Below, piece by piece: positions 44,601 through 56,235 of a stretch of DNA of 64,000 bases (position 1 is its first letter; each line of letters opens with the position of its first letter). Below the pieces are notes generated by a model that made no database searches, was not told the origin of the DNA, and saw nothing but the letters and a program-made list of their open reading frames with translations. The DNA lies in contig NC_133528.1 in NCBI RefSeq assembly GCF_048544455.1, forward strand, positions 51,264,293 to 51,328,292, read 5' to 3'. The DNA is from Silene latifolia (lineage: Eukaryota; Streptophyta; Magnoliopsida; Caryophyllales; Caryophyllaceae). The position numbers and the translations under genes are program-made.

Positions 44601-45500
44601 TCTTCTGAGACAGACTGCGGTCCTCCGGCAACTCTTTTGTCAGCTTGTATTTCATTATCGGAGTCATCCACGTCGTCTCGGCTTCGATGTCGCCCACCAT
44701 GCCGACGGTCTCAGTGATGCTTTTAGCATTTATGATATCCACCAAAGACGGTTCGACCGACATTTTTGATGCTTGAACGGCAAGTTTTGAGAGAGCGTCG
44801 GCTCGGTTGTTCTCGGACACTGGGATGCACCTTTGTATTTGGAAAGATTTCAATTTTGAGGTGTCAGCTTTTACCCTCTCCAGGTTCCTTACCATCCCAT
44901 CGTCTCGAGTCTCATACTCTCCTCGGATTTGATTAGTCACTAAGAGCGAGTCTGTTTTCAATACAATATGCTCCGCCCCAGCAGCTCTATCTAACTCGAC
45001 TCCAGTTATCACCGCCTCATATTCGGATTCGTTATTTGAGGCCGAGAAGGTAAACTTCAAGGCGTACTCAAACTCGTCTCCGTTAGGGCTGATGATAAGG
45101 ATGCCGGCTCCTGAGCTGTTCGCCGTGGAGGACCCGTCGGTATACACTTCCCACACGCCGGGATGTGATTCTTCTTGATACGTGCACTCGGCCAGGAAGT
45201 CTACAAGCGCTTGCCCCTTTATCGAAGGCCTCGGCTTGTACTGAATGCCAAAGCCGGAGAGCTCCACTGCCCATTTGATAAGTCTGCCTGATTTTTCGAA
45301 TTTTTCTAATGCTTTCTCCAATGGCTGGTCGGTTAAGACCGTCACGGGATGTGCGTCGAAGTAGGGTATCAGCTTCCTTGCGGCAACGATGACGGCGAGG
45401 GCTGCCTTTTCGATTAGTGGGTAATTTCTTTCGGCCAGCGAGTGTATGGCGATAAAGTAAATTGGGTATTGCTTTGCTTATTTTCTTCTCTAACGATTAC
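44601..45500 (-). pseudogene. Element D RNase H and second (archaeal-like) RNase H
   Basis: The frame 44296-45345 contains the extra RNase H typical of Tat elements: VYTDGSSTANSSGAG, SEYEAVITG, KTDSLL and NRADALSKLA supply the four acidic residues. Just upstream on the minus strand (45345-45500) is the end of the ordinary Ty3 RNase H/connection. Frame changes separate it from RT. Confidence 0.85.
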
Positions 45501-45528
45501 GACCGACCGTGGCCGAGGTAATCGCTAA

Positions 45529-46460
45529 TTATAGATATAGCGTCTCCCCGGCGTCGGCACAGACGGGGTCGGCGGTGTTAGAAGGTAGGCTTTCGGTTGC
45601 TCGAAAGCCGTGCTCTGTTCCTCCCCAGCTAAAGTTTTTATTCCCCTTCAGCACTTTAAAGAACGGAGTGCTCTTGTCGGCCGACCGAGAGATGAAGCGG
45701 GCGAGAGCCGCCATCCTTCCGGTCAGCGTCATAATCTCTTTTCGATTTCTCGGCTCCGGTAGGTCTAGTATTGCTTTGACTTTCTCCGGATTGGCATCAA
45801 TTCCCCTGGCGCTGACAAGCACGCCGAGGAACTTGCCGGCCCGGACACCGAAGTTACATTTCTTTGGGTTAAGCTTCATTTTATATTTCCTTAGTGAACA
45901 AAATGTCTCGCCTAAATCGGCTAAGTGCTCATTTGTCGGACTTGCTTTTTACAATAGCATCGTCGACGTAAGCCTCAATGTTTCGCCCTTTTTGATTTTG
46001 GAACACTTTGTCCACCAACCTAGTGTAAGTTGCGCCAGCGTTCTTCAAACCGAACGGCATCATTTTATACATGAATGTGCCGTGACTGGTGATGAATGCG
46101 CATTTAGGCATATCTTCCTCGGCTATAAATACCGATGATACCCCGAGAAGGCGTCTAACGAGGCTTAGCATAGTGTAGCTGCCGTGGCGTCAATTAAACT
46201 ATCTATTCGAGGCAAGGGATAGCAATCTTTAGGGCACGCTTTATTAAGATTGGTAAAATCAACACACATCCCCACGCCCCGACGATTTCCTCACCATTAC
46301 AACATTTGCTAGCCACTCGGGGTAAGTACAAGGCATGATAAAGCCCGCCGCTAAGAATTTGTCTATTTCAGCTTTGATGGCCTCATCCTTCTCGGCCGAG
46401 GAGTTCCTCATCTTCTCGCTTGACCGGCCGAGCGGTGGAGAGTACGTTCGGCTTGTGAAC
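45529..46460 (-). pseudogene. Element D reverse transcriptase
   Basis: MPFGLKNAGATYTRLVDKVF then AYVDDAIVKS, with the catalytic YVDD near 45960, is on the frame 45929-46171. The thumb-side KCNFGV...KVKAILDLPEPRN is on 45529-45879. Further RT N-terminal traces extend to about 46460. Several frameshifts. Confidence 0.85.
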
Positions 46461-46750
46461 GATCACCTCCGCTCACGCCCGGCATCTCGGCGGTGAGTAT
46501 GCGAAGACATCTTTGTTCGTCCTCGTAGGTCTAGGAGATTAGCTCGAATTTTGGCTCCGGTCGACACCGACGATTACGGTGCGCCCGGGTCAATTTCCAC
46601 TTCCTCGGTCTTGGCTCCTTCGACCATGCCGACATCAGTATTCATCGGTTCGCCCTCCCGCCGCAAGGATGGGCTCTTCCCTTTCTCCGATTTCTTCGCC
46701 ACTTTGAGGGATTGCATGTTGCACCCCCGGGCGAGACACTTGGATATTGA

Positions 46751-47341
46751 CTATTTCATCTTTCTCGTCCTTTGAGACGAGCTTTTGTGCTTCCCCCGGT
46801 CCGAGACGTACATCAATGTCAGGGCCCGGATGGACATCACCGCATCGGCCTCGCTCAAAGTGACCCGGCCTATGAGAACATTGTAGGCAGACGAACCATC
46901 GATAACCACGAACTCGGATAAAACATTTTTAGCCGCATCCCCTTGGCCGAACATCACCGCGATCGATTGACCCTGGGGTACAGGCCGGCCCTAGAGAAGT
47001 CAGTATAGCGGGTTAATGCAGGGGCTCGGTCTCCAATCTTCAAACCGAGATTAAGAAAGCACTCCCTGAACATGATGTTCGTGTAGGCGCTGCGTCAATC
47101 GGCACCTTTTGACCAAGTGGTTGGCTATATCCGGGTGGACTACAAGCGGGTCGTCATTTGTGCGGGCGACGACTCCCTCGTAGTCCTTCTTTCCAATGGT
47201 TATATCGGGGATGGTGGAAGCGGGGATCGCTGTTTTAGGCACAAAGTTGATGGCTTGGTATAACTCATTTAGGTGCCGTTTGTGCCCATTAGCTGACCCA
47301 CCGTTCTCGTTTCCCTCGATGACAACCTGGATTACTCCCAT
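46751..47341 (-). pseudogene. Element D protease region
   Basis: VVIDGSSAYNVLIGR, near 46870-46920, is the D-G/S-S active-site region of a Tat protease, preceded by VHPDIANHLVKR. Frame broken between 46957 and 47051. Confidence 0.75.
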
Positions 47342-47712
47342 CCGTTGGAAAAGCGATTTTATATTCGCCCGATCGGCGCTTGTTCTGGGCCTCCGGCTAC
47401 ATACTTGCCGAGGCCCCCTTTCGGATTAGCTCTTCGATGGCGTTCCTTAGATGTCGACAGTTGTCGGTTTTATGGCCGGTGTGGCCGTGGTACTCGCAAA
47501 AGCGGCTTGTGTCACCGTCCCCCTCGCCTTGGGGGCCTTGCCCACTTCCGTCCATCATTCTTGCTTAGGGTAAAGACCTCGGCTGGAGAGGCGACCAGGG
47601 GGTGAGACTACTGTACCGCTTACGGTTGTACGGTCCCGAACTCCCCGGCGCCCGCCGAGTGTCAATTTCTTATTAGATCTCTCGGTCGTGACCTATTCCG
47701 TCACGGCGACCT

Positions 47713-48845
47713 TCATCTATGTTGTCCGGCGGCTCTTCCTCTCGGGTGCCCAGCTTCACCGTGGCCTACCCAGGTTTTGTGATAGTCTTCCACCTTTACG
47801 GCTCGGTCGGCCATCTTTCTGGCGGAGTCTAAGTTGAGGTCTTCGCCCTTGATCAGCTCGTTTTTGAACTCCCCTTTCGGGAGGCCTTTCATCAGCGCGA
47901 AGGCCGCCGGTTCGGTGTTCACTCACGGATCCGCTCGAACCTTAGCGTCGAATCTTTTCACGTAGCCGGAGGGACTCGTCCTCCCCCGTCGGATAGTTAG
48001 GAGATCGATGTTTCCACGGCCCTTCTCTTGTTGCAAGCATACTTGGGCTATGAAATTGTCTCTCGGTCGGCATAACAAAGATACCGAGCCATTAGGTAGC
48101 CCCTTGTACCAACTCCGAGCCATCCCGTGCGGGGTCGTTGGGAAGACTCGGCACCACACCTCATCGTCGTTTGCTCCCATACCGACATGTACGACTCGAA
48201 AGCCTCGGCATGGTCGGTCGGGTCGCTATCCCCTTTGTATGATATGGGCGGCAGCTTCAGCTTAGTCGGCACAGGGATCTCGAGGACATAGGTACTGAGG
48301 GGCTGTCTGACCACGTGTCGAATGACAAGCGGCGATCGGCTCCTCGCAACCTTAGTCCGGCTTATCTCCCTCTGGCGGGAAGGGCTTCTTGTCCGACTTT
48401 GGTGAGTCGGACTTCTTTCATTCCTTCGGGGCTGGCCTCGTTGTTGCCGCGGCGACGCTGTCCTCCCGCGAGTGGGGGAAGGACTCAGGTCTGCCACTGG
48501 CACCACGGGCTCTGCTGGCGTTCTAGCATGCCCAGCTCCTTGTATCGCTCCGGACAAGTTGTTCGGAGTCACTCTATGGGCCCTGGTCACCTGTGGATGC
48601 GCTGCCATCCCCGTCGTCGTGACAGGGGTAATCGGCGTACTACCCATCAGGTCCAGGAATAGTTTTAATTTGGCTGCATCGACCACATGTCCCATGACAG
48701 TGACTTGGTCGGTAGGCAGCGGTGTTTCTGGCTCTTTCGGCATCCCATTTTCTGGCTCTTTCGGCATCCCGAACTCAGAATTACGGAACGTTTCATCCTG
48801 GAAGAATGCAGTTCCTTCACTCACAGTTTCTTGTTGCTTTGACAT
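47713..48845 (-). pseudogene. Element D gag
   Basis: The ATG at 48845 (MSKQQETVSEG) is the first after the primer site. The N-terminal third is low-complexity, with a duplicated GMPKEPE block and an Arg/Ser-rich stretch (about residues 125-175). The retrotransposon gag core continues in other frames (48180-47923, GMARSWYKGLP; 47922-47713, AFALMKGLPKGEF). Frameshifts near 48110 and 47922 break it. Confidence 0.85.
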
Positions 48846-48907
48846 CTTCTTAGCTCGCTGAATGGTTTTTTTTTTTTTTTTTTTTTTGTAATGTAGGTGA
48901 CTAGCTT

Positions 48908-50442
48908 TTAGTATCTTTTTCTTATAGACGGCGCCAATTGTTCCGGGTGTAATTCCGTACCATATCCCCCCTTCTTGGATTGAGGGCCGGCTGACCCCTT
49001 CTCTCTCCCTGCCTTGGTAACAGCAGTAGCAGTAGGCGTTGTTTCTTTCCTCTTATGGGAAGAAGGAGGACCCTCCAGAACGGCGAGGTCCTCGTCAACA
49101 TTGACGACCTCCTTATCTTTTTGGACTATGGGGATTGGAGATCGAGTTGGAGTTGACGTCGTAGCCGCCGAAGACGTTGCTTTTGGTTTCCGGCGCGACA
49201 CGTTACCGCCAATCTCTGCTTGAGTCACCCCCACGTCCATTGCTTTCAACGCCTGCTCCATGAGTTTGTGCGAGGCCTGCCTGCGATCACGCGACGCGGC
49301 CTTAGGGTGCAGTTCAACAACTCTCCTGTCCTGGTCAAGTCCCAACTTGCGTAGGATGGAGACAGAGAGATCCCGGCCAAATCGATCTGCAAGAAACAAA
49401 GCAGGAGTTAAGCGAAAGAAGTAAACCGAGGCTCAAATATCGAAGCATAAAAGCAAAGAGGGACCTCATACCGACCCCACTCACCCTTGCTGAGGGCCGG
49501 TATGAGGCCGACGTGACAAAGCGGCTCGTCTTGAAGGACGATCTGCGTCAGAGGCATCCATCCCTTCGGCGTGCCATCTTTCTCAGCCTCGAACATGCTC
49601 ATTGCCCGCACTTCGTCGTCTTTAAGATAAACCTTCTTGGCGTCCATCTTAATCTTATTACGGGAGACATATCTTTCATGCTCCCCCTGACTCTCACAGC
49701 GCAAATTGACGCGACGCTGGAAGGACCGGGGGAGTGGATAGTCCTCTGGAACCTCGACATATACCCACCGCCCCTTCCAGTCTTTGCAGGATGTCAGCTT
49801 GGAGACGGTCACGTAACCCGGCTCGGTCTTCACGCTGTACCACCCCATGACGCCTTGGGTAGACAGCCGAAGATGGTGGAGCCGGCGGAAAAGGTTCACC
49901 GTTGGGGCCTCCCCCTTAAATAGACAAAACCATACGAAGCCAATAATCGTCCTAACGGCCAACGGGTGCAGTTGTGCCACGGCGACATTCATGGCTTTGA
50001 TTATGGCCGAGACGTGTTTATTAAGAGGAAAACGGAGCCCATACTCCAAATGTCTAATATACACGCCTATACAACCTTCGGGTGGGCAACAGACTGCCTG
50101 ATCACCCACAGGGACAATAATTCTATACCCTCTGCCGAAGTTGTAGTGGTCTTCGAAAAGTTCAGGCCCAGAGACACGAGCGAACTTGTTCGTCCAAACG
50201 GTATCAGGTTTTATCGAGCAGGCTTCGCCGTGCCACAAGTAATGCGGCCTCTCTGAATCAGATTGGGTCTTTTCCTCCTCATCATCATCAAAATCCTCGA
50301 GATATTTCTCATCGATTTCAGGAGAAGGCGACTTGCGACCCCCAAACCCTACCGGGGTGACAACCAGTGGCTCCTGTTCATCGGGACGCGGCGGTTCGCC
50401 CCCCGGGGTTGAGGTACTAGGCGGAGCGTCAGCAGCAGACAT
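48908..50442 (-). CDS. Element D antisense gene, right inverted copy, C-terminally fused
   Basis: Exon 1 is 50442-49485, intron 49484-49387 (98 bp, same as the left copy), exon 2 49386-48908. Exon 1 is open throughout, unlike the left copy. The Transposase_28-like domain is at about residues 90-240. Exon 2 departs from the left copy after QSKK and reads through the junction, the LTR end and the primer site, ending in ELHPEQLAPSIRKRY. The coiled-coil part is therefore lost and replaced by 20-odd residues of chance sequence. Confidence 0.8.
48925..48936 (-). other. Element D primer binding site
   Basis: On the minus strand TGGCGCCGTCTA follows the LTR end ACACCCGGAACA plus AT. This TGGCGCCG type is usual for Tat elements. 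It proves that the true 5' LTR should begin here and run to the right, where it is absent. Confidence 0.85.
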
Positions 50443-51016
50443 GGTGGCAACGAATACTTAACAAATAAAAGTTGGGGAAGAATTTGTTTTTACCTTGAAA
50501 GAAAGTGTTACGCCGAGTAACGCTTCGAAGATTAGAGAGAGAAAACTCTTCGAAAACTAGAGAGAGAAAATTTTTCAAGAAAAAGAAGTTTGCGCAGCAA
50601 AAATGAGGGGCATACTGCTCTATTTATAGAGCAAAGCCCCTTCAATGGACCAATCAGAGCAAAGCCCATGAAGCGTCCACCAATCAATATCAGGCCACGT
50701 GTCAAGCATGCAGCCACAGAATGTCAATCGACATACAGTGATCCATCTTCTTCGACACGCTCCTTGGTATCTACTTGCCAATGGCCAGCTGATCAACCAA
50801 GCTTGGCAGCACCGGCCGGGGGCAATCAAAAGCACACGACACTCCCAACCTTGGTCTCGGCCAGCGCCATTTTCTTTTCCACATACGATGTCCATTACAC
50901 AACAATGTGGAGGGGGGATATGGTACGGCCTGAACAGGACCAAGCCGAGGAAGAAGTTCGACATGCACAGAATACGCTCAACACGCATCGAAGGTCCATA
51001 CCACGGCATAGACTAC

Positions 51017-51029
51017 GCTGGGGGCAAAT
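51017..51029 (+). other. Polypurine tract of the inverted copy
   Basis: GCTGGGGGCAAAT directly before TGATGGGGCATATTC, in plus orientation. It shows the right arm is the 3' end of a plus-oriented Tat copy. Confidence 0.8.
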
Positions 51030-51600
51030 TGATGGGGCATATTCTGCACCCGCTGACCGAGTCAACATATTGACCAAGGTCAAAGCTAAAAGACAACAAG
51101 TCAAAAGAAAAATGGCCTAACCGACGAAGCCTGTCGGCCTGTCACTTGGGTCTCGGCTCGGCAACTAGCCGGCCGAGAGGCATATCCGTATACTCACATC
51201 CGGTCCCCTCGGCATGGAGTCAACCAGGCCTGCCGGCCTGTCATGGGTCCCTCGGCCGGGGGTAAGACAGTCTTTCCACCTGCTACGACCACTTGGCCAC
51301 TTGGCCACTACGTGACAAAAGGTGAAAGTCTATAAATACTCCACATCTCTCATTGAGAAACTAACTGGAAAATCTGGTATAAAACTCCCTTATCTCTCTA
51401 CAATATACTTTGCCAAGTTAAACATACAACTTATCTCTCTAAGTTTACTGACTTGAGCGTCGGAGTGAGTACGCTCGGCCCCAAGCCGAGCCCTCAGTTT
51501 GTTCATCTTTACAGGAAAGAGTGAAAGGAAGAGACAAGCCACGACATCATTCTACAAGCTCAAGTGGTCACAATCCTGCTCCGCAATTACACCCGGAACA
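51030..51600 (+). repeat. Element D LTR, right inverted copy (571 bp)
   Basis: Runs from TGATGGGGCATATTC to ACACCCGGAACA, the same length as the left LTR but in opposite orientation. TATA box at 51329-51338 on the plus strand. Confidence 0.88.
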
Positions 51601-51604
51601 ATAT

Positions 51605-51675
<71 letters not shown>
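51601..51675. repeat. (AT)n microsatellite
   Basis: About 30 AT units after ATATATACATACAT, exactly between the end of element D and the start of the MULE. It hides any target duplication of D. Confidence 0.95.
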
Positions 51676-51677
<2 letters not shown>

Positions 51678-51790
51678 TTTAGGATCGTATGAGAACCCTC
51701 CTCGTATGAGAACCATGAGAACCATCGTCCACCGTCAGATCTATTAATCCAGCGAACCTGATGATGACGCGCGTCCAACTTACCTTCCTA
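51676..51790 (+). repeat. Probable left terminal region of the MULE
   Basis: GGATCGTATGAGAACC followed by two more GAGAACC blocks within 40 bp, then a GC-richer stretch with GATGACGCGCGTCC. Such sub-terminal repeats are usual in MULE termini. The exact border and the inverted partner cannot be tested here. Confidence 0.5.
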
Positions 51791-51923
51791 ATTGGAGGTT
51801 ATTTTTGTCATTTTACTTATTCTTTTATAACATTCTTTCTCTTCCTTACTCGTCTTCTTCATTCAGCTTCTCTTACTTTCCCAATTTCATCCGGATACTT
51901 CTCTTAATCTAGCTACTCTTCCA

Positions 51924-54900
51924 ATGAAATTAAGGTAAGATCGTTCAATTTCTTCTCCACTTCATAATTGTTTCACGATTATGTGTATTTGATTGCATTT
52001 TCCCCTTTGTTTTTCCTTCTAATTTAATTTTTCTATTGATTTTTATTGTTGATTGCATGTTCATCTTTGAATTTTCCCTAATTACAGTTACATTCATTGT
52101 ATTTTCGATTGTTTTGTTTTCTTCTTTCCAATCGTTTAGGTTTATTTTTGTAGTGTTTTGTATTGTTCCTTTCAATCGTTTTATGATTCTGTGTATTTGA
52201 TTGCATGTTCCTCTATTGGTATATATCTTTTTAGCTGCTATGAAGTATTTGCTAAGTTTCTGTAGAAGATTTGAGTTACTCCAATTAGAGGCCAAGTTAT
52301 TTACAAAATATTCTAGGTGAAGTGCATCTTATTAGTACCGCATGTTCAATTTTTCATCACTATATGTACATTTCCTATGTTTATAGAAATTATTGTCTTT
52401 CTATGCTGATAATAGGTTGGTTAGTGATGATAATCGCCCGAGTAGTTCTCGTCCTTCTAAACGGCAGAAGTCTCGTCGTCCTGTGTTTCCATCTGCTGTT
52501 ACACGCATGTCTCCAAAGGGCTTATTTTACGTCATTCATTGTATGACGTATGAGCAATGGCAAGATATTAATACAATTGGGTTTGGTGGTTTATTTTCGT
52601 TGGATGTTGATAGGTTACCTATGCGTCTCGGCTATTGGCTTATTGATAATTTTAATCCAATAACAACTTCTCTTATGCTCTATGGTGTTAAGGAGCTGCC
52701 TATTCGAGCTTCTGACGTACATGGGACTTTGGGTCTTCCTATGGGTCCTAAGCAAGTGCAGTTAGCTTCTTATATTGATGAATGTGAAGAATTCTCAGAA
52801 TTCTACCACCAATGGAGAAGTCAATTTCCTGGGACATCTGGACTTGTCTTAATCACAACACTTCAAACTTATATTGCAACAAATCAGGAATTAGGTGGTG
52901 ATCAATTTAAAGTGAACTTTGTTGTTCTTGTTGTCTCTCTTATGATGAAAAACAACCAAAGATCTTATGTGAATCATCATGTTCTCAAGTGTTTAATGGA
53001 TGTGAATGATATTGCTAACTACAATTGGTGTGAGTATATTTTGGATAGTTTGAGGAATGCCAAGTTGAATTGGGCAGTTAAGAAGAACTATTTCGAGGGT
53101 CCTCTGTTGTTTTTAATGGTATAGTATTCTATCTATTTTTCAGCGTGTATTTTTAATTCTTGGCTAATTATTATTCTCCTTTTAATTTTTATACAGATTT
53201 TAATGTTCTTGTTTAAATGTTATAGCTGTCTTACGTTGATCGGGTTGTTCACAAAAAGCGAACTGTTGATCGAGATTTTTTCACTCTCACCGGTTGGACT
53301 ACTACTGCTCTCTATGCTATACAAAAAGAAGAGATGAAATCGTTTCATTTTGGAGAGGGGACAATAGACGATATGATGGTGGAGAATGTTAATACACAAT
53401 CAAGTTCAGTATCGCCTAATACACAATCTGGCTGCCAAACAACTATTAAGGTAATCACTAAGAAAAATATTATGTACTTATGGTTTTGCTGTTCATAACC
53501 TATGGTATTTTCTGTCGGAACTTATGTTACACTTTTTATGAACTTATATTTGCAGATTTTACTTGAGTCCCTATTTCCATCTACTTGTTTTTGTGTAGGA
53601 TTATATTCATGAACTTGCATTCAAAACCAAGGCTACTGCAAAGCATTTGGTGTCCTTAGAGTCCTTAATAAAAGATCGTCCACCTAAGTTATATGAAAAT
53701 CCGGAGATGAAGAAGTTGTGTAATGTGGCAATGAAGCTAATGAATGAGCCGTATGATGAAGGAGTATGTTCTCAGAATGTTGAAGTAAATGATCTTGCTG
53801 TCACTAATGTTGCTCCAGATAATCCAGCAGAACATGAACTTGGGTCTTCTAGTCCTACGAAAGTAACCTCGACTGCCACTCTAGATGACGAATTTTATGC
53901 CAGCGATGAAGTTTTACTTGCTATTCAAGCAGCTGAAAAGTTTTGTTCAAAGAAACGGGTTTCTTCTAGGCCGAGAACTTCTCAAGTGACTTCATTATTA
54001 TCTATTCCAACTTCTTCAACTCATTGCTCTAACCCAAAAGTACATTATGCTTTCATCTTATATTATTTGATCACTTTAATTATTTCTTTCTCATTTCAAT
54101 ATTATTTTTTGTGATTTTTTTGGTTTATGTGTAGGAGTATATACATGAGCTTGCTGTTAATTCTGCACGAATGGCTGAAAATATGGTTATTCTTGAGAAC
54201 AAGTACGAAATTGGAGCTACAAATTTTCCAGAAAACGATACTATCAAATACCTACATAGTTCTACATCTTTATTATATCGTACCTATGGAGGATGTAATG
54301 AGGACACCTCTCCCTCATCTTGGTTCACTGATTCAAAAGAAGAAGCAGATTTAATAGCTTTTGCCAAGGCAGCCGAGGATGCATACAATAAAAAACGTGC
54401 AGTAACTTCTACAAGGCCAATCATTGAACATCAATGGCAAGCTGATGACGATTCCCATGGTGGTGTTATTCCTCCGTCTTTCAGTCTTGGTTTGTCTCAG
54501 GATGAACTTTTTAATAATCCAAAAGTTGCTTTGTTGTCACCAACTACAAATGCTGATCATGATGCAGTAGTGCGGAACATTTTGTTAGAAATATCTACTG
54601 ACCAAAAGGATGAACATGCTGATAAAAAAACAGATCAGGAAGGTGATGATTTAGTTCAGAAAGATGATGACAAGTCATGTGCATAGGTGCATGAGGACGC
54701 TAATACACAATCAGATTCTGAAAAGACGATTTCAGATGGTGATTGTGAACCTGATTCTGATTCAAGGCTTTCTCCTACCCGCTATCATGTTGTTACAAGG
54801 AGGAGAGGTAGTTCAGCAGCACTTGTACCAGAACTTCGTTCTCCTTTTATAGTTAGGGATGTTGATACAGTAAGTAGCCTCACCAAAGTGCAAAGACTTG

Positions 54901-56235
54901 TGTGTGACTACATATACGCAGACTTTGGACAAGAGAGCCCTCTTCATAAGTAGTTTTTCCTTGATTCCTTACTTTCCTTTTTGTAGCTACTGTTTTTATT
55001 TGCCATCCACTTGTTTATTATTTCTTGGTGATTTAAATGGGATATTTTTCAACAGTGAGAAGGTGTTCATGTATAAGGGCATTACTGCTATTCGTCCTCA
55101 GTTTCAGACCCTTAAACCTCGAGAGCTTGTGTCAAGTGCCATCCTTGATTGTTGGTCTGCTTACTTGAATCATCGAGAGATAGCAAAGAGCGATTCAAGT
55201 CCATTGAGATTTTACATTAGTACATTCGTGCTTGTAAGTTCACTATTTGATTCTTTCTAAAATTTCTAATACTATTTATGTATGTGTTGATATTTGTTTG
55301 TTATATTTTAATCTTTTTTTGTGCTTCTAGATTGTGTTTACCGATTATAGGAAGAATAAAAGCGATGAGAGTAGGTGCAAATTTTTCAAAAATGCAATGA
55401 ATAATGAGCTGAAGCAATTTTCCAGGATTTCATTGAAATCTATTGACATGGTGATTTCTTTACACCTTAATTCAATAATTTGTACTTTTATTTATCAAGT
55501 CTAATCATTTTTTTTCCTACTTGTTAGTTTTTCTTTCCGATCGCATTGAACGCACATTATTATCTCATGGTGTTTGACTTGAAGACCCCTGCATTTTACC
55601 TAATTGACAATTGGCTTACTCGCGCCAAAGTTGAAAACTGTTATGGTGATACTCCCATGCTCGTGGTAAGTGTTTGCGTAACGATCTGTTTGCACAGGTT
55701 TTTTGAAAAAGGCTGCCGTATTTTTGTCTATTCTTATACATGTTACCTTTGCAATAGGCTGCCGCATTTGGGAATTTTCTGCAAGAGACCAGAGACACTT
55801 ATTCTAAAGGAGTTGTGGTGTGTAAGCTTACTCCCGTCAGGATTAATATGCCTTGGTGGACAAATGACAATGTTGATGATTGCGGAGTGTTTACCATGAG
55901 ACATATGGAAACGTTCATGGGTGATCCAAAATGGAAATGTGGTCTTAAAAAGAATGACGTAAGGGTTCATTTATTTAGTTTTGCTTATATTTTGTTGACT
56001 GATTATTTCAATTATTGATAATAGTTTTATTCAAGGTATTCTATACATATAGGTTGCAACACTTTCCAAGCTGAGAGACAAATACGTTTCGACTTTGCTT
56101 CTTTTTGATGGGAACGAATTGTCTACAGAAGTTCTTCTTCGAGCAAAACACCATCAGAACCAGGTTCAAGGACTCCAGGTTCAAGGAGCCGAGAAAGATG
56201 GTGAAAAATGTGTTGATGATTCTAATGAAGCATAA
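51924..56235 (+). CDS. Ulp1-like cysteine peptidase (C48) carried by the MULE, one in-frame stop
   Basis: Ten exons fit GT/AG and phase: 51924-51934, 52416-53118, 53226-53450, 53599-54039, 54135-54949, 55056-55233, 55331-55450, 55528-55665, 55758-55958, 56053-56235; together about 1005 codons. The N-terminal 240 residues are the conserved plant MULE-Ulp1 region (MTYEQWQDINTIGFGGL). The peptidase is C-terminal: His in NAHYYLMVFDL, Asp in FYLIDNW and Cys in DDCGVFTMRH. The residue usually Gln before the Cys is Trp here (MPWWTN). Exons 4 and 5 begin with similar segments (DYIHELAFKT and EYIHELAVNS), an internal duplication. A TAG at 54684-54686 interrupts exon 5 in an otherwise continuous frame, so this copy may be dead or spliced otherwise. 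Cellular Ulp1 removes SUMO; a role in transposition is unproven. Confidence 0.75.

Larger units (their letters stand above)
38841..51600 (-). mobile_element. Element D: Tat/Retand-type element with an inverted 3'-end duplication
   Basis: The gag-pol core reads on the minus strand (48845 down to 43526), with the extra archaeal-like RNase H and the antisense gene between pol and the 3' LTR that mark the Tat/Retand branch. The left end is a normal minus-strand 3' LTR (38888-39458). At the right the expected 5' LTR is missing. Only about 16 bp of its end remain next to the primer site (48939-48954), fused to an inverted copy of the antisense gene, purine tract and LTR (48955-51600). The left and right arms (38888 to about 41520, and 48955-51600) are near-identical inverted repeats. 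No target duplication could be found. Confidence 0.85.

Noticed and set aside
50590-51120. 176-codon plus-strand ORF in the right arm of D
   Set aside because: Covers the antisense-gene promoter and LTR start; the mirror region of the left arm breaks the frame, and no domain is seen.
51499-51778. ORFs with (YI)n repeats
   Set aside because: Translation of the (AT)n microsatellite.
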